Shown piece after piece: positions 1 to 7,303 of a stretch of 19,228 nt of DNA. The number at the start of each line of letters is the position of its first letter. The stretch's first letter is position 1. The notes under the pieces are model-generated. The model ran no database searches. It was given only the letters and a program-made list of their open reading frames with translations, and was not told the DNA's origin. The position numbers were made by a program, and so were the translations under genes. The DNA is from Actinomycetota bacterium (GTDB taxonomy: Bacteria; Actinomycetota; CADDZG01; WHSQ01): the NCBI GenBank assembly GCA_016781115.1, contig JADDQX010000033.1:1-19228 (forward strand). Direction: 5' to 3'.

Positions 1-233
1 GTCTCCCTAGGGCGGCGCCTGAGCGCCGCCCCGAAGAGACCGATCAAAGTGACGACCACCCCAACGAGCGTCACGAGGTGACCCGTGAACACGACCGGCC
101 CGTGTCCCGCCCCGGGCGACTCGCTGATGAAGTGGTAGGCAAGGTCGATCGCCGCGCTGAGGACCGCCAGCGCGAGACCGGCCCGCATCATGCGCGGTAG
201 CCGTGCGACGGACCGACCCAGTCGCGTGGCCAC
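1..233 (-). CDS. Membrane protein, partial (runs off left edge)
   Basis: An open frame reads leftward from a GTG at 233 and has no stop before the window edge, so at least 77 residues are present and the C-terminus is missing. The start is chosen because GGAAGG lies about 6 nt upstream of the GTG; two ATG codons at residues 15-16 are alternatives. Two hydrophobic segments are visible (about residues 18-33, LALAVLSAAIDLAYHF, and 45-67, starting FTGHLVTLVG), separated by a short His/Gly-containing loop, followed by an Arg-rich tail. I do not recognise the family. It lies 59 bp downstream of the lipoprotein gene on the same strand and is probably the last gene of that minus-strand operon. A perfect GC hairpin (8-bp stem, 4-nt loop) at 11-30 is inside the frame and lacks a U-run. 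Confidence 0.6.
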   Translation of the reverse strand, partial: MATRLGRSVARLPRMMRAGLALAVLSAAIDLAYHFISESPGAGHGPVVFTGHLVTLVGVVVTLIGLFGAALRRRPRE

Positions 234-292
234 TAGAACCTTCCGGGGAACTGGGCGATGATGCCGCGGCTCAGCATGTCAGCCATGTGCTG

Positions 293-1219
293 CTACCGAA
301 CCCTGAATTCGAGCTCGTCGCGCGCTCCTTCAAAGCCCAACGGGGCATGCCCGTTATCGGTCAACTGCGCCACGAGTGTGTAGATCGCACCTCTTTGAAG
401 ACCGCTGGTGCTGATGCGGACGTGGTCGTCGCATCCCATCGCGACGAGGGTGCCCATGTGATCGGCGTGGTCACCGGTAGCGATGTGCACGTGCCAGTGG
501 CCGTAGCCCTCTAGGGGCGACTTCCCCATGAGCTCGCAGCTGAGATTGAAGCTCTTGGTGTCTAGCGCGATTTCGAAGCTGTTACCGACCGCGCTGTCGG
601 GTGGAGGGCTGATTATGTTGATCGTCGGGTCCTCACGGAAGTTCGCGGGCTGGGTCTCTGACGGTGGTGACGTTGGTTGCCAATTGACGGTGACCGACTC
701 CGCGTTTTCAGTTATCTCCGTATGGTTGTTCTGAGCCGGGACGGCTTCGAAAGTGTGCTCACCAGCCTCGAGGTTTCGCATCGAGATACGCGCCGTAGGA
801 GTGGAGAAGAAGTCCACCAGTATCCCGTCGCGATAGACGTGGTAGTGACCCTTGCCCGCCTGAATCCCTTTGCCGACGAGAGTGGCGTCTAGGTCGAATC
901 CTCGGACCGCAACGCGAAGTGTGACTTCGTTGCTGCTGAAGCTGGAGCCGTCTGTGGGCGACAGGATCGAGATCTCCATGTCCTCTGCGCCCGGCTGTAG
1001 GTCACTCGTTGCTTCTCCGCTTGCAGCGTTTGAGGAATCTCCGTCTAACTCAGGGGTTTGCGCGTCGGCAGGCGAGGCGCTTTCGGTCGCCGAGATCACA
1101 GGCGGGACGCCCAACTCATCTGTACTCGACGTTGGTTCGCTACTTGCGCTACCGGTTGCACAGGCAGCGCCCAACAGAGCGACGACCGCGAGCGCCGCGA
1201 TGGGCTGCTTGATCGACAT
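293..1219 (-). CDS. Secreted His-rich lipoprotein with two related domains
   Basis: The start is the ATG at 1219, preceded by GAAAGGACGG; upstream in-frame codons lack coding character. The 308-residue product begins with a lipoprotein signal (hydrophobic run, lipobox LLGAAC, lipidated Cys near residue 18), then an acidic Ser/Thr/Glu-rich linker of about 60 residues, so it should be anchored outside the membrane. Two related modules follow, beginning ISILSPTDGSSF and INIISPPPDSAV; each has a central His-rich strand (GHYHVY in the first, GHWHVHIATGDHADHM in the second). The pattern recalls DUF4399-like extracellular domains. Metal binding by the clustered His/Met is my inference. The gene follows the zinc-ribbon gene by 76 bp and precedes a small membrane protein by 59 bp, so the three probably share a transcript. 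Confidence 0.8.
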   Translation of the reverse strand: MSIKQPIAALAVVALLGAACATGSASSEPTSSTDELGVPPVISATESASPADAQTPELDGDSSNAASGEATSDLQPGAEDMEISILSPTDGSSFSSNEVTLRVAVRGFDLDATLVGKGIQAGKGHYHVYRDGILVDFFSTPTARISMRNLEAGEHTFEAVPAQNNHTEITENAESVTVNWQPTSPPSETQPANFREDPTINIISPPPDSAVGNSFEIALDTKSFNLSCELMGKSPLEGYGHWHVHIATGDHADHMGTLVAMGCDDHVRISTSGLQRGAIYTLVAQLTDNGHAPLGFEGARDELEFRVR

Positions 1220-1295
1220 AGACACCGTCCTTTCGTCGTGGTCGAGGGTGTTCGTGAGACGGACCGTCAGCGCACTCGCAAGGGCATCACCTCCT

Positions 1296-1625
1296 TTATG
1301 CGTGCAGCAGCCGTTCGTGGGGGCAGCAGTCGCGCTCCAACTCGATGTGGAGGTCGAGGACCTCATCCCAGGTGACGGCCGCACCTCGGTGCGGTTCCGC
1401 GAGTTCGAACGGCAGTGGGCGGCCAGCCCGGCGCGCTCCGAAGAGGAGGAGTGCGGCGACCAGGTTTGGGTCTATCGGGCGGTGGAGGAGATGGCGGCAC
1501 TCGGGACACTCGAGCTGGCAGAGGGCGGCCCCGTCGGCGTCGCTGATCCCGCAGGTCATAGCGGAGACGCCGACCACGATCGGGCCGCAGCCGGGACACG
1601 AAACCTCGACCAGCCCTCGCTCCAC
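1296..1625 (-). CDS. Small zinc-ribbon-type protein
   Basis: 109 residues from a GTG at 1625, with GGAGG 7 nt upstream. The N-terminal half holds two CxxC knuckles: CPGC at about residues 10-13 and CPEC at about 40-43, with extra Cys between them. This is a treble-clef or zinc-ribbon-like arrangement expected to hold one Zn ion. The C-terminal part contains a Cys/His-rich stretch, DCCPHE. No enzymatic motif is visible and I cannot name a function. It is the first gene of the leftward set and is divergent from the SufR-like regulator at 1787. A candidate operator (1636-1659) lies directly upstream of its ribosome-binding site, so control by that regulator is plausible. Confidence 0.65.
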   Translation of the reverse strand: MERGLVEVSCPGCGPIVVGVSAMTCGISDADGAALCQLECPECRHLLHRPIDPNLVAALLLFGARRAGRPLPFELAEPHRGAAVTWDEVLDLHIELERDCCPHERLLHA

Positions 1626-1635
1626 CGGAGCCTCC

Positions 1636-1659
1636 TAAGACTAAAATTCGTTGGTGTTA
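1636..1659. promoter_or_regulatory. Candidate operator A upstream of the zinc-ribbon gene
   Basis: A 24-bp imperfect palindrome of the form TAA-n-AC-n-AA ... TT-n-GT-n-TTA. On the minus strand, CTAACACCAA (1651-1660) is identical to ten bases at 3770-3779, and ACCAACGAAT (1646-1655) is identical to ten bases at 1756-1765. It sits 11 bp upstream of the GTG start at 1625, where a bound repressor could block transcription or translation. Binding by the SufR-like regulators is inferred. Confidence 0.45.
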
Positions 1660-1751
1660 GGGGACGAGTGTAGGGGCCCGCAGGAACGCTTGTCAAGTGA
1701 GTCTGTCAAAAAGGCTTGGTCTTATTCCGTCCTGGGGGCGGACCGTGGCCA

Positions 1752-1787
1752 TTGAACCAACGAATATTTGCTGTTATAACGAGAACA
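1752..1787 (+). promoter_or_regulatory. Promoter and candidate operator B of the SufR-like regulator (leaderless)
   Basis: TTGAAC (1752-1757), a 17-bp spacer, and TATAAC (1775-1780) form a strong sigma-70-type promoter. The predicted transcription start, seven bases after the -10 box, coincides with the A of the ATG at 1787, so the transcript should be leaderless; no Shine-Dalgarno sequence is present. The spacer contains ACCAACGAAT, shared with operator A, which suggests autoregulation. Confidence 0.6.
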
Positions 1788-2536
1788 TGCTCAGGGGATT
1801 GCGGAAGGGCGCCGGTGCGGTAGCCGTACTCGATGACGAGCTTCGACGACGGATGTACCTCTACATCCGCGGTCGCGGGGGGCCGGTGTCGCGCGATGAG
1901 GCTGCAGATCATGTCGGAATCTCACGCAAGCTCGCCGCCTTCCACCTCGACAAGCTGGTGGAGCGGGGGCTGTTGACCGCGCACTACGCGCGGCTGTCGG
2001 GGAGATCCGGCGCCGGCGCGGGGCGCAGCTCGAAGCTTTACGAACCTTCGGATCTCGAGGTCGACGTGTCGATCCCCGAACGCCGCTACGACATCGTCGG
2101 CGAGATCATGATAGAGGCCCTCGATCAAGATTCCGAGGAGTCTCCGCGCCGGGTTGCAAAGCGCGTCGCCTACGAGAAGGGCAAGGCCATCGGCGGGGAT
2201 GTGAAGGCTGATCTGCGGCTGCGCCCACCGGGCTCGGAACGCGCGCTCTCGATCGCCGAAGAGACACTTTCGAAGTACGGGTTCGAGCCCTACCGGGATG
2301 AGGCCGGTTCCATCTCCCTGCGCAACTGCCCCTTCCACACCCTGGCCCGCCAGGCGCCGGAGCTCGTGTGCGGGCTGAACCGCGAGTTCATCGACGGGTT
2401 TCTGCGCGGCATCGGTAACGACACGGTCGAGGCCGCGCTCGAGCCAACGCCGGGGGAATGCTGCGTCAAGTTGAGGGCGACGCCAACCTCACCGAACTCC
2501 TTGACGCCGTCGAGGGCAAGCACGAACACGTTCTGA
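1787..2536 (+). CDS. SufR-like HTH transcriptional regulator with C-terminal cysteine cluster
   Basis: 249 residues from the ATG at 1787; an open frame continues upstream to 1697, but the promoter places transcription at 1787. Residues about 15-70 form a winged helix-turn-helix (VSRDEAADHVGISRKLAAFHLDKL). The C-terminal region carries Cys181 (NCPFH), Cys195 and Cys225-226 (ECC). In the SufR-type family (COG2345-like), cysteines placed this way ligate a redox-sensitive Fe-S cluster. A paralogue with the same cysteines lies at 3077-3760. In that paralogue the protein ends about ten residues after ECC; here about 20 extra residues, encoded out of frame over the downstream antitoxin gene, follow. 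The native stop has therefore probably been lost at a recombination junction near 2470. Divergent operators suggest control of itself and of the leftward genes. Confidence 0.75.
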   Translation: MLRGLRKGAGAVAVLDDELRRRMYLYIRGRGGPVSRDEAADHVGISRKLAAFHLDKLVERGLLTAHYARLSGRSGAGAGRSSKLYEPSDLEVDVSIPERRYDIVGEIMIEALDQDSEESPRRVAKRVAYEKGKAIGGDVKADLRLRPPGSERALSIAEETLSKYGFEPYRDEAGSISLRNCPFHTLARQAPELVCGLNREFIDGFLRGIGNDTVEAALEPTPGECCVKLRATPTSPNSLTPSRASTNTF

Positions 2537-2715
2537 TCACGCGCAACGGCCGTCCGTCGGCGGTGATGCTCTCCGCCGACGAGTACGAGTCGCTGGAGGA
2601 AACGCTTGAGATTCTTCAGGACAAAGACCTCATGGAACCCCTGCGCAAGAGCGAGGACGGCGTTCGTGCCCGACGCCTCATGCCGCTTGAGGACCTCCGC
2701 AACAAGCGACGCTGA
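2458..2715 (+). CDS. Phd/YefM-family antitoxin
   Basis: 85 residues with the Phd/YefM hallmarks: ANLTELLDAV near the N-terminus, then HVLITRNGRPSAVMLSADEYESLEETLEIL, and an acidic/basic C-terminal toxin-binding tail. Such antitoxins bind DNA as dimers and neutralise a RelE/YoeB-type toxin, here encoded immediately downstream with a one-base overlap (TGATG at 2713-2717). The ATG at 2458 overlaps the regulator gene by 79 bp in another frame, and the first codons reuse the bases encoding ECCVK of the regulator. The usual N-terminus of this family is a few residues longer, so the original start was probably lost at the junction and replaced by this ATG. The protein otherwise looks intact. Confidence 0.75.
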   Translation: MLRQVEGDANLTELLDAVEGKHEHVLITRNGRPSAVMLSADEYESLEETLEILQDKDLMEPLRKSEDGVRARRLMPLEDLRNKRR

Positions 2716-2885
2716 TGGCCCGGGTCCCGTGGAACCGTCAAGGGATCCGCCACTTCGACGCTCTATCTCCTCGTCTCAAGGAGCCCGTGCTTAACGCTCT
2801 TACGGACCTTGAGATCGATCCGCAAGGCGCGGGGAAGCCGTTACTGGGCCGACTGAACGGACTCTGGTTCGCGCGTGTCGGTTAG
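2715..2885 (+). pseudogene. Truncated RelE-family toxin
   Basis: The frame from the ATG at 2715 gives only 56 residues before TAG at 2883-2885. It matches the N-terminal two-thirds of RelE/ParE-superfamily toxins: an early FDAL helix, KEPVLNALTDLEIDP, then GKPLLGRLNGLWFARVG. The strand that normally continues with a Y-R-V/L-x-Y sequence and the catalytic C-terminal Arg/His residues are absent. After the stop, the same frame reads into an unrelated folE fragment, so the end was replaced by a deletion junction rather than by a simple point mutation. It probably makes no active toxin, leaving the antitoxin as an orphan. Confidence 0.65.
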
Positions 2886-3017
2886 GTCGCAAGCCTTCTG
2901 CAAGCGCTCGGCGTCGATCTGTCAGGCGCGCACGTAGCGGCGACGCCGCGGCGTGTGGCCACGATGTACCGCGAGCTGTTGACGCCGCGTCCGTTCAACG
3001 GCCTCTGCAGGATCTGA
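2886..3017 (+). pseudogene. folE: GTP cyclohydrolase I (FolE) N-terminal fragment
   Basis: Immediately after the RelE stop, in the same frame, 43 codons read VASLLQALGVDLSGAHVAA, TPRRVATMYREL and LTPRPF before TGA at 3015-3017. The ALGVD ... TPRRVA.MY.ELL pattern is the characteristic N-terminal helical region of GTP cyclohydrolase I, which normally runs to about 190-220 residues. No start codon, catalytic Zn-binding Cys/His or GTP-binding region is present, so this is a remnant. Between 3018 and 3076 nothing recognisable is seen. Confidence 0.55.
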
Positions 3018-3076
3018 GGACGCGTCGCCGCTCCGCCCTGGTTCGTTCTCCTCAACGAGTTGCGCCGCCTCCAAGC

Positions 3077-3760
3077 TCATGCGGCGTCTCCGTCGCGGCC
3101 GATCGCAACACAACATTCATCTGCCCGCGGTTCAAGGGTCGCCCGGGCGCTCGTCTGCAGCCCCTCGAGCAGTCCCTCTATCAGCGCCTTGTTCATCGCG
3201 CACACCGTCTCGGGCGAACGTTGCGCGAGGCGGTGGAACGGGCAGTTGTTCAGGCGCAGCGTCCCGTCAGTGTCTGTGTAAGGTTCGAACCCGCAGTCAC
3301 GCAACACGTCTCCGAGCGAAGCCGGAGGGTCACCTTCAGCACCGGCTGACTGCTGTGCGAGACGCACCCCCCTCTGATACGCGACCCGCTCGACGGCGGC
3401 CAGTGGGTGCTCGTCGTCGCCCCGCGTCTCTAGCGCCTCGAGCAGGATCTCGCCGGGGATGTCGTAGTGGCGGGGCGGAAGTGAAACCTCGACCTCGACC
3501 TGCTCGTTCGGTTCGTAGAGCTTGGAAGGGCGACCCGCCCCAGGTCCGCCTCTGCCCGCCGGACGCGCGTAATGAGCCTTCAGCAAGCCCGCGTCGACGA
3601 GTTTGTCGAGGTGGAAGGCGGCCAGCTTACGCGAGATGCCCACCGCGTTGGCGGCCTCGTCCCGAGACACGGGCGTGCGCCGCTGACGGATGAAGTCGTA
3701 CATGCCGCGGCGCAGCCCATCAGCGAGCATGGCTACTCGGCTGAAGCCCTCCTCAGTCAT
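3077..3760 (-). CDS. SufR-like HTH transcriptional regulator, second copy
   Basis: 227 residues from an ATG at 3760, close in sequence to the regulator at 1787. The winged HTH spans about residues 14-65 (VSRDEAANAVGISRKLAAFHLDKL). The C-terminal cysteines are Cys173 (NCPFH), Cys187 and Cys216-217 (ECC), and the protein ends normally ten residues later. By family knowledge these could bind an Fe-S cluster that senses redox or iron status. The start has no Shine-Dalgarno; a TAGAGT -10-like box on the minus strand (3767-3772) lies seven bases before the ATG, consistent with a leaderless mRNA. It is divergent from the FAD-Rieske/TPP operon, and a 24-bp palindrome lies between them, so it probably represses or activates that operon and itself. 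Confidence 0.8.
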   Translation of the reverse strand: MTEEGFSRVAMLADGLRRGMYDFIRQRRTPVSRDEAANAVGISRKLAAFHLDKLVDAGLLKAHYARPAGRGGPGAGRPSKLYEPNEQVEVEVSLPPRHYDIPGEILLEALETRGDDEHPLAAVERVAYQRGVRLAQQSAGAEGDPPASLGDVLRDCGFEPYTDTDGTLRLNNCPFHRLAQRSPETVCAMNKALIEGLLEGLQTSARATLEPRADECCVAIGRDGDAA

Positions 3761-3766
3761 GGGGCG

Positions 3767-3798
3767 ACTCTAACACCAAAGCGATTTTCCGTTACACT
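3767..3798 (+). promoter_or_regulatory. Divergent promoter with palindromic operator C
   Basis: A palindrome spans 3771-3794 with half-sites TAAC-n3-AAA and TTT-n3-GTTA around GCGA. The rightward promoter overlaps it: CTAACA (3770-3775), a 17-bp spacer and TACACT (3793-3798), with a predicted start near 3805 and GGAGG at 3814-3818 upstream of the ATG at 3825. The leftward -10-like box TAGAGT (3767-3772) overlaps one arm. Occupancy would affect both directions. CTAACACCAA (3770-3779) recurs at operator A. Confidence 0.6.
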
Positions 3799-3824
3799 CG
3801 GGCAGAGGAGAAAGGAGGTTGGAG

Positions 3825-5333
3825 ATGGATCGCCACGAGTCCTTCTGGATCGGCACCAGCGACAGTCCGTCGTTCCCAACCCTCGATCACGATGTGCAGG
3901 TCGACGTCGCCGTCGTCGGAGCGGGCATCGTCGGAGCGATGGCGGCAACGTTCCTCAAGCAGGCCGGCAAGACGGTCGCGGTCATCGAAGCGGCACGCGT
4001 CCTGCAGGGCGTGACCGGTCACACGACCGCCAAGGTGACATCGCTGCATACCCTGATCTACGACGACCTCATCAACAGGTTCGGCGAAGACAAGGCGCGT
4101 CTCTACGCAGAATCCAACCAGGCCGCGATCGGCATCATCGCCCAGCTGTGCGAGGAGCGTGGGCTGGAGTGTGAGCTGACGGAGACAAGCGCATACACCT
4201 ACACGGTCAAAGACGACTACGTCGCGAAGATCGAACAGGAGGTCACAGCCGCCCAGCGGCTCGGTCTTCCGGCCGGTTACCACGACGAGGTCGCGTTGCC
4301 TTACCCCGTTAAAGCAGCAGTGGGCTTCGCCAAGCAGCTCGAGTTCCACCCACGAAAGTTCCTGGCGCCGCTTCTCTCGGCGATTCCGGGTGATGGCAGC
4401 CATGTCTTCGAGGGGGCACGCGTCATCGACATCGAAGAGGGCAGCCCCTGCCGCGTGTCCACGCGTGGCGGCCATACTGTGACCGCAGACGACGTGGTCG
4501 TGGCGACCAACATCCCGATCATCAACAAGGGGCTCTTCTTCGCGCGCGCCGAGCCCAGCCGCGGCTACGCCCTCGCGATGGACGTGCCGGAGGAGCGCGT
4601 CCCCGACGGGATGTTCATCAACGTCGGAGCCCCAACCCACTCCGTGCGCCGCGCGCCTTTCGGAGACCGAACGGTCCTGATCCTTGCCGGCGAAGGCCAT
4701 CACACCGGCGAGGGCGGCAACCACCGCGAGCACTGGGACCGGCTCGAGGCGTGGGCACGGAAAGATCTCGGCGCCACCGAGGTGGCTTACCGGTGGTCGA
4801 CGCAGGACTACTACTCGCTGGACAGGGTCCCGTTCATCGGCAGGATGACCCCGGGCGCCAGCCATCTCTACACCGCGACCGGCTTCAGCGCGTGGGGGAT
4901 GACGAACGGCGTCGTAGCGGGTCGCCTGCTCGCGGACCTGGTCACCGACACTCCCAACGCATGGGCGGAGCTGTACGACCCGAACCGCATCAACGTGAAG
5001 TCGTTGCCGTCGTTCGTGCGCAAGGGAGGCCACGACGCGAAACGCCTCGTCGGCGACCGCCTCAAGAGCGGCTTCGACGCTGACCAGCCGAACGCGGTCG
5101 CCGCAGGCGCAGGAGCGGTGTTCGATGTGAACGGCGACAAGGTAGCCGTGCACCGCGACGATGAAGGTGCGCTTCATGCAGTCAGCGCCACCTGCACACA
5201 TCTCGGCTGCATCGTGTCGTGGAACGACGCGGAGCGGTCTTGGGACTGCCCCTGTCACGGATCACGCTTCAGCGCGACCGGTGCGGTTCTCCAAGGTCCC
5301 GCCGCTACTCCGCTCGAGCCCCGGGAGATCTAG
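3825..5333 (+). CDS. FAD-dependent oxidoreductase with C-terminal Rieske [2Fe-2S] domain
   Basis: 502 residues from the ATG at 3825, with GGAGG 6 nt upstream. Residues about 26-60 form the dinucleotide-binding fold (VAVVGAGIVG, acidic end VIEAA), and GHTTAKVT follows, as in DAO/GlpO-family flavoproteins. The FAD-binding C-terminal motif region reads DRVPFIGRM with ATGFSAWGMTNG near residue 360. The last 70 residues are a Rieske domain: Cys457-x-His459 and Cys475-Pro-Cys477-His478 are the cluster ligands, with Cys462 and Cys477 placed to form the usual disulfide. The substrate is unknown. The fusion suggests electrons pass between FAD and a [2Fe-2S] centre. It forms an operon with the TPP enzyme two bases downstream and is probably controlled by the divergent regulator. 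Confidence 0.88.
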   Translation: MDRHESFWIGTSDSPSFPTLDHDVQVDVAVVGAGIVGAMAATFLKQAGKTVAVIEAARVLQGVTGHTTAKVTSLHTLIYDDLINRFGEDKARLYAESNQAAIGIIAQLCEERGLECELTETSAYTYTVKDDYVAKIEQEVTAAQRLGLPAGYHDEVALPYPVKAAVGFAKQLEFHPRKFLAPLLSAIPGDGSHVFEGARVIDIEEGSPCRVSTRGGHTVTADDVVVATNIPIINKGLFFARAEPSRGYALAMDVPEERVPDGMFINVGAPTHSVRRAPFGDRTVLILAGEGHHTGEGGNHREHWDRLEAWARKDLGATEVAYRWSTQDYYSLDRVPFIGRMTPGASHLYTATGFSAWGMTNGVVAGRLLADLVTDTPNAWAELYDPNRINVKSLPSFVRKGGHDAKRLVGDRLKSGFDADQPNAVAAGAGAVFDVNGDKVAVHRDDEGALHAVSATCTHLGCIVSWNDAERSWDCPCHGSRFSATGAVLQGPAATPLEPREI

Positions 5334-5335
5334 GC

Positions 5336-7116
5336 ATGGCCAAGTCGGTCGGGGAGTTCGTTGCGGATCGCCTTGTGTCATGGGGCGTTCGTCGCGTCTT
5401 CGCGTATCCCGGCGACGGCATCAATGGCGTCATCCTCGGGTTGGCGAAGCGCTCTGATGACGTCGAGTTCGTCCAGGTTCGCCACGAGGAGATGGCCGCA
5501 TTCATGGCGTGTGGGCACGCGAAGTTCACCGGTGAGGTCGGGGTCTGCATCGCGACCTCTGGGCCGGGCGCGGTCCACCTCCTGAACGGGTTGTACGACG
5601 CGAAGCTCGACCACCAGCCCGTCGTCGCGATCGTTGGGCAACAGGCTCGCTCCGCGCTCGGAGGCGACTACCACCAGGAGATCGACCTGATCTCGCTGTT
5701 CAAGGACGTCGCGCACGACTACGTGCACATGGCCTCCGACCCAGCTCAGGTCCGGCATCTCATCGACCGCGCCTTTCGCATCGCGCTTTCGCGCCGCGCC
5801 GTCACCTGCGTGATCCTGCCCAACGACGTGCAAGACATGGATGCTGTCGAAGAACCCGAACACGAGCACGGCACGCTGCATTCGAGCGTGGGACGACCCG
5901 CCCCGGTCGTCGTACCGAACGACGACGAGCTGCGACGGGCTGCCGACCTTCTCAACGCCGGAGAGCGTGTCGCGATGCTGGTCGGTGCCGGCGCGCGGGA
6001 CGCCTCGACCCAGGTGCTCGCGGTGGCCGACAAGCTCGGCGCGGGGATCGCGAAGGCACTGCTCGGAAAGACCGTCGTCGACGATTCACTGCCGTTCGTA
6101 ACCGGCGCGATCGGGCTCCTCGGGACCAAGCCGAGCTGGAACATGTTGACCGGTTGCGACACGCTGTTGATGGTCGGCACGAGCTTCCCCTACGCGGAGT
6201 TCCTGCCCAAGCCGGGCCAGGCGCGCGCGGTGCAGATCGACATCGACCCTCGCGCGGTCGGGATCCGCTACCCGACCGAGGTCGACCTCGTCGGCGATGC
6301 TGCGTCGACGTTGGACCGCCTGCTTCCGCTGCTACAAGCCAAGAGCGAGCGAGTGTGGCGGAGTCAGGTCGAGGACGACGTCGACGAGTGGTGGCAGGTG
6401 GTCGAGGCGCGCGCGATGGCGGATGCGGACCCTGTCAACCCGCAGAGGGTGCTGTCGGAGCTATCGCAGAGGCTGCCCGACGACGTCATCGTGACCGTGG
6501 ATTCCGGCACCTCCACCGATTGGTTCGCCCGGAACCTGAAGATGAAGCCCGGCATGCTCGCGTCGGTGTCGGGGCAGCTGGCCAGCATGGGCTGTGCCAT
6601 CCCGTACGCGATCGCCGCCAAGGCTGCGTATCCGGATCGTCCTGTCATCGCTCTCGTCGGGGACGGCGCGATGCAGATGAACGGCCTCAACGAGCTCCTT
6701 ACGGTCAAGAAGTACTGGCAGCGATGGAGCGACCCGCGTTTCGTCGTGTTGGTGCTAAACAACGGTGACCTGAATCATGTGACCTGGGAGCAGCGGGCGA
6801 TGGAGGGGGACCCGAACTCCAAGCTGCTCAGGACCTTCCTGATTTTCCTTACCACCGCCACGCTGAACTGCTGGGGTTCCATGGGATTCGGGTCGATTCT
6901 CCGGAAGCCATCGCGCCCGCGTGGGAGCGAGCGCTTTCCGCTGATCGTCCGGTGGTGCTAGAAGCGGTGGTCGACCCGAACGTGCCACCGATCCCGCCCC
7001 ACGTGAGCCTCGACCAGTTCAAGGCGTTCATGCTGTCACTGGGGAAGGGGGACCCGGAGGCGAGTGGTGTGATCCGTCACGGCGTCAAGCAGAAGATGGC
7101 GGAGTTCCTCAAGTGA
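5336..7116 (+). pseudogene. Thiamine-diphosphate enzyme (pyruvate oxidase/acetolactate synthase-like), frameshifted near 3' end
   Basis: The start is the ATG at 5336, two bases after the upstream stop. The N-terminal Pyr domain contains FAYPGDGINGV and the catalytic-type Glu51 (RHEEMAAF); a central domain follows; the C-terminal PP domain has GDGAMQMNGLNEL and LNNGDLN, the Mg/ThDP-binding GDG...NN motif. The best family match is the POX/ALS-like group of ThDP enzymes; the substrate is not certain. The frame breaks near 6819: reading on gives LLRTFLIFLT and a stop at 6961, whereas one frame over the expected tail continues from AAQDLPDFPYH through VVDPNVPPIPPHVS to KMAEFLK and TGA at 7114-7116. 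One base is missing. Restoring it gives about 593 residues, the usual family length. This is either a recent inactivation or a sequencing error. Confidence 0.85.
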
Positions 7117-7117
7117 T

Positions 7118-7303
7118 GTGTCTGCCGAGTACGGCCACGCGCACTTTCCGGAGATGTTGGGCGCCACGACCGCTTCTGTCGGCGAGGGTCTTCCGGGCGG
7201 CGCGCGCGTGTCCGGCGAGCACGCGAAGCGACATCGTGGTGAACGCAATCATGACCAGGCCCTTACGGCACTATTACGCCTCCGACCGGGCGATGTTGCC
7301 TGA
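7118..7303 (+). CDS. Short hypothetical protein downstream of the TPP enzyme
   Basis: A 61-residue frame starts with GTG at 7118, one base after the TPP gene's stop, and begins MSAEYGHAHFPEMLGATT. The close spacing and Gly/His-containing start suggest a translationally coupled gene or the remnant of one; the GGAG at about 7100 is too far upstream to be a good ribosome-binding site. I do not recognise a family, and the Arg/His-rich second half may be non-coding. From 7304 to 7595 I see no gene and no convincing promoter. Confidence 0.3.
   Translation: MSAEYGHAHFPEMLGATTASVGEGLPGGARVSGEHAKRHRGERNHDQALTALLRLRPGDVA

Noticed and set aside
11..30. Strong GC hairpin as a terminator
   Set aside because: It lies inside an open coding frame and has no U-run in either direction.
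870..1673. 267-codon plus-strand ORF
   Set aside because: It is antisense to the lipoprotein and zinc-ribbon genes, which have signal peptide, motifs and ribosome-binding sites.
2883..2885. Recoding of the RelE TAG (for example pyrrolysine)
   Set aside because: The sequence after the TAG belongs to another gene family (folE), so the stop marks a junction.
3792..5258. 488-codon minus-strand ORF
   Set aside because: It is a shadow of the FAD-Rieske gene; high-GC codon bias keeps the antisense frame open.
6815..6825. Programmed frameshift in the ThDP enzyme gene
   Set aside because: There is no slippery heptamer or obvious stimulatory structure, and such enzymes are not known to use recoding.
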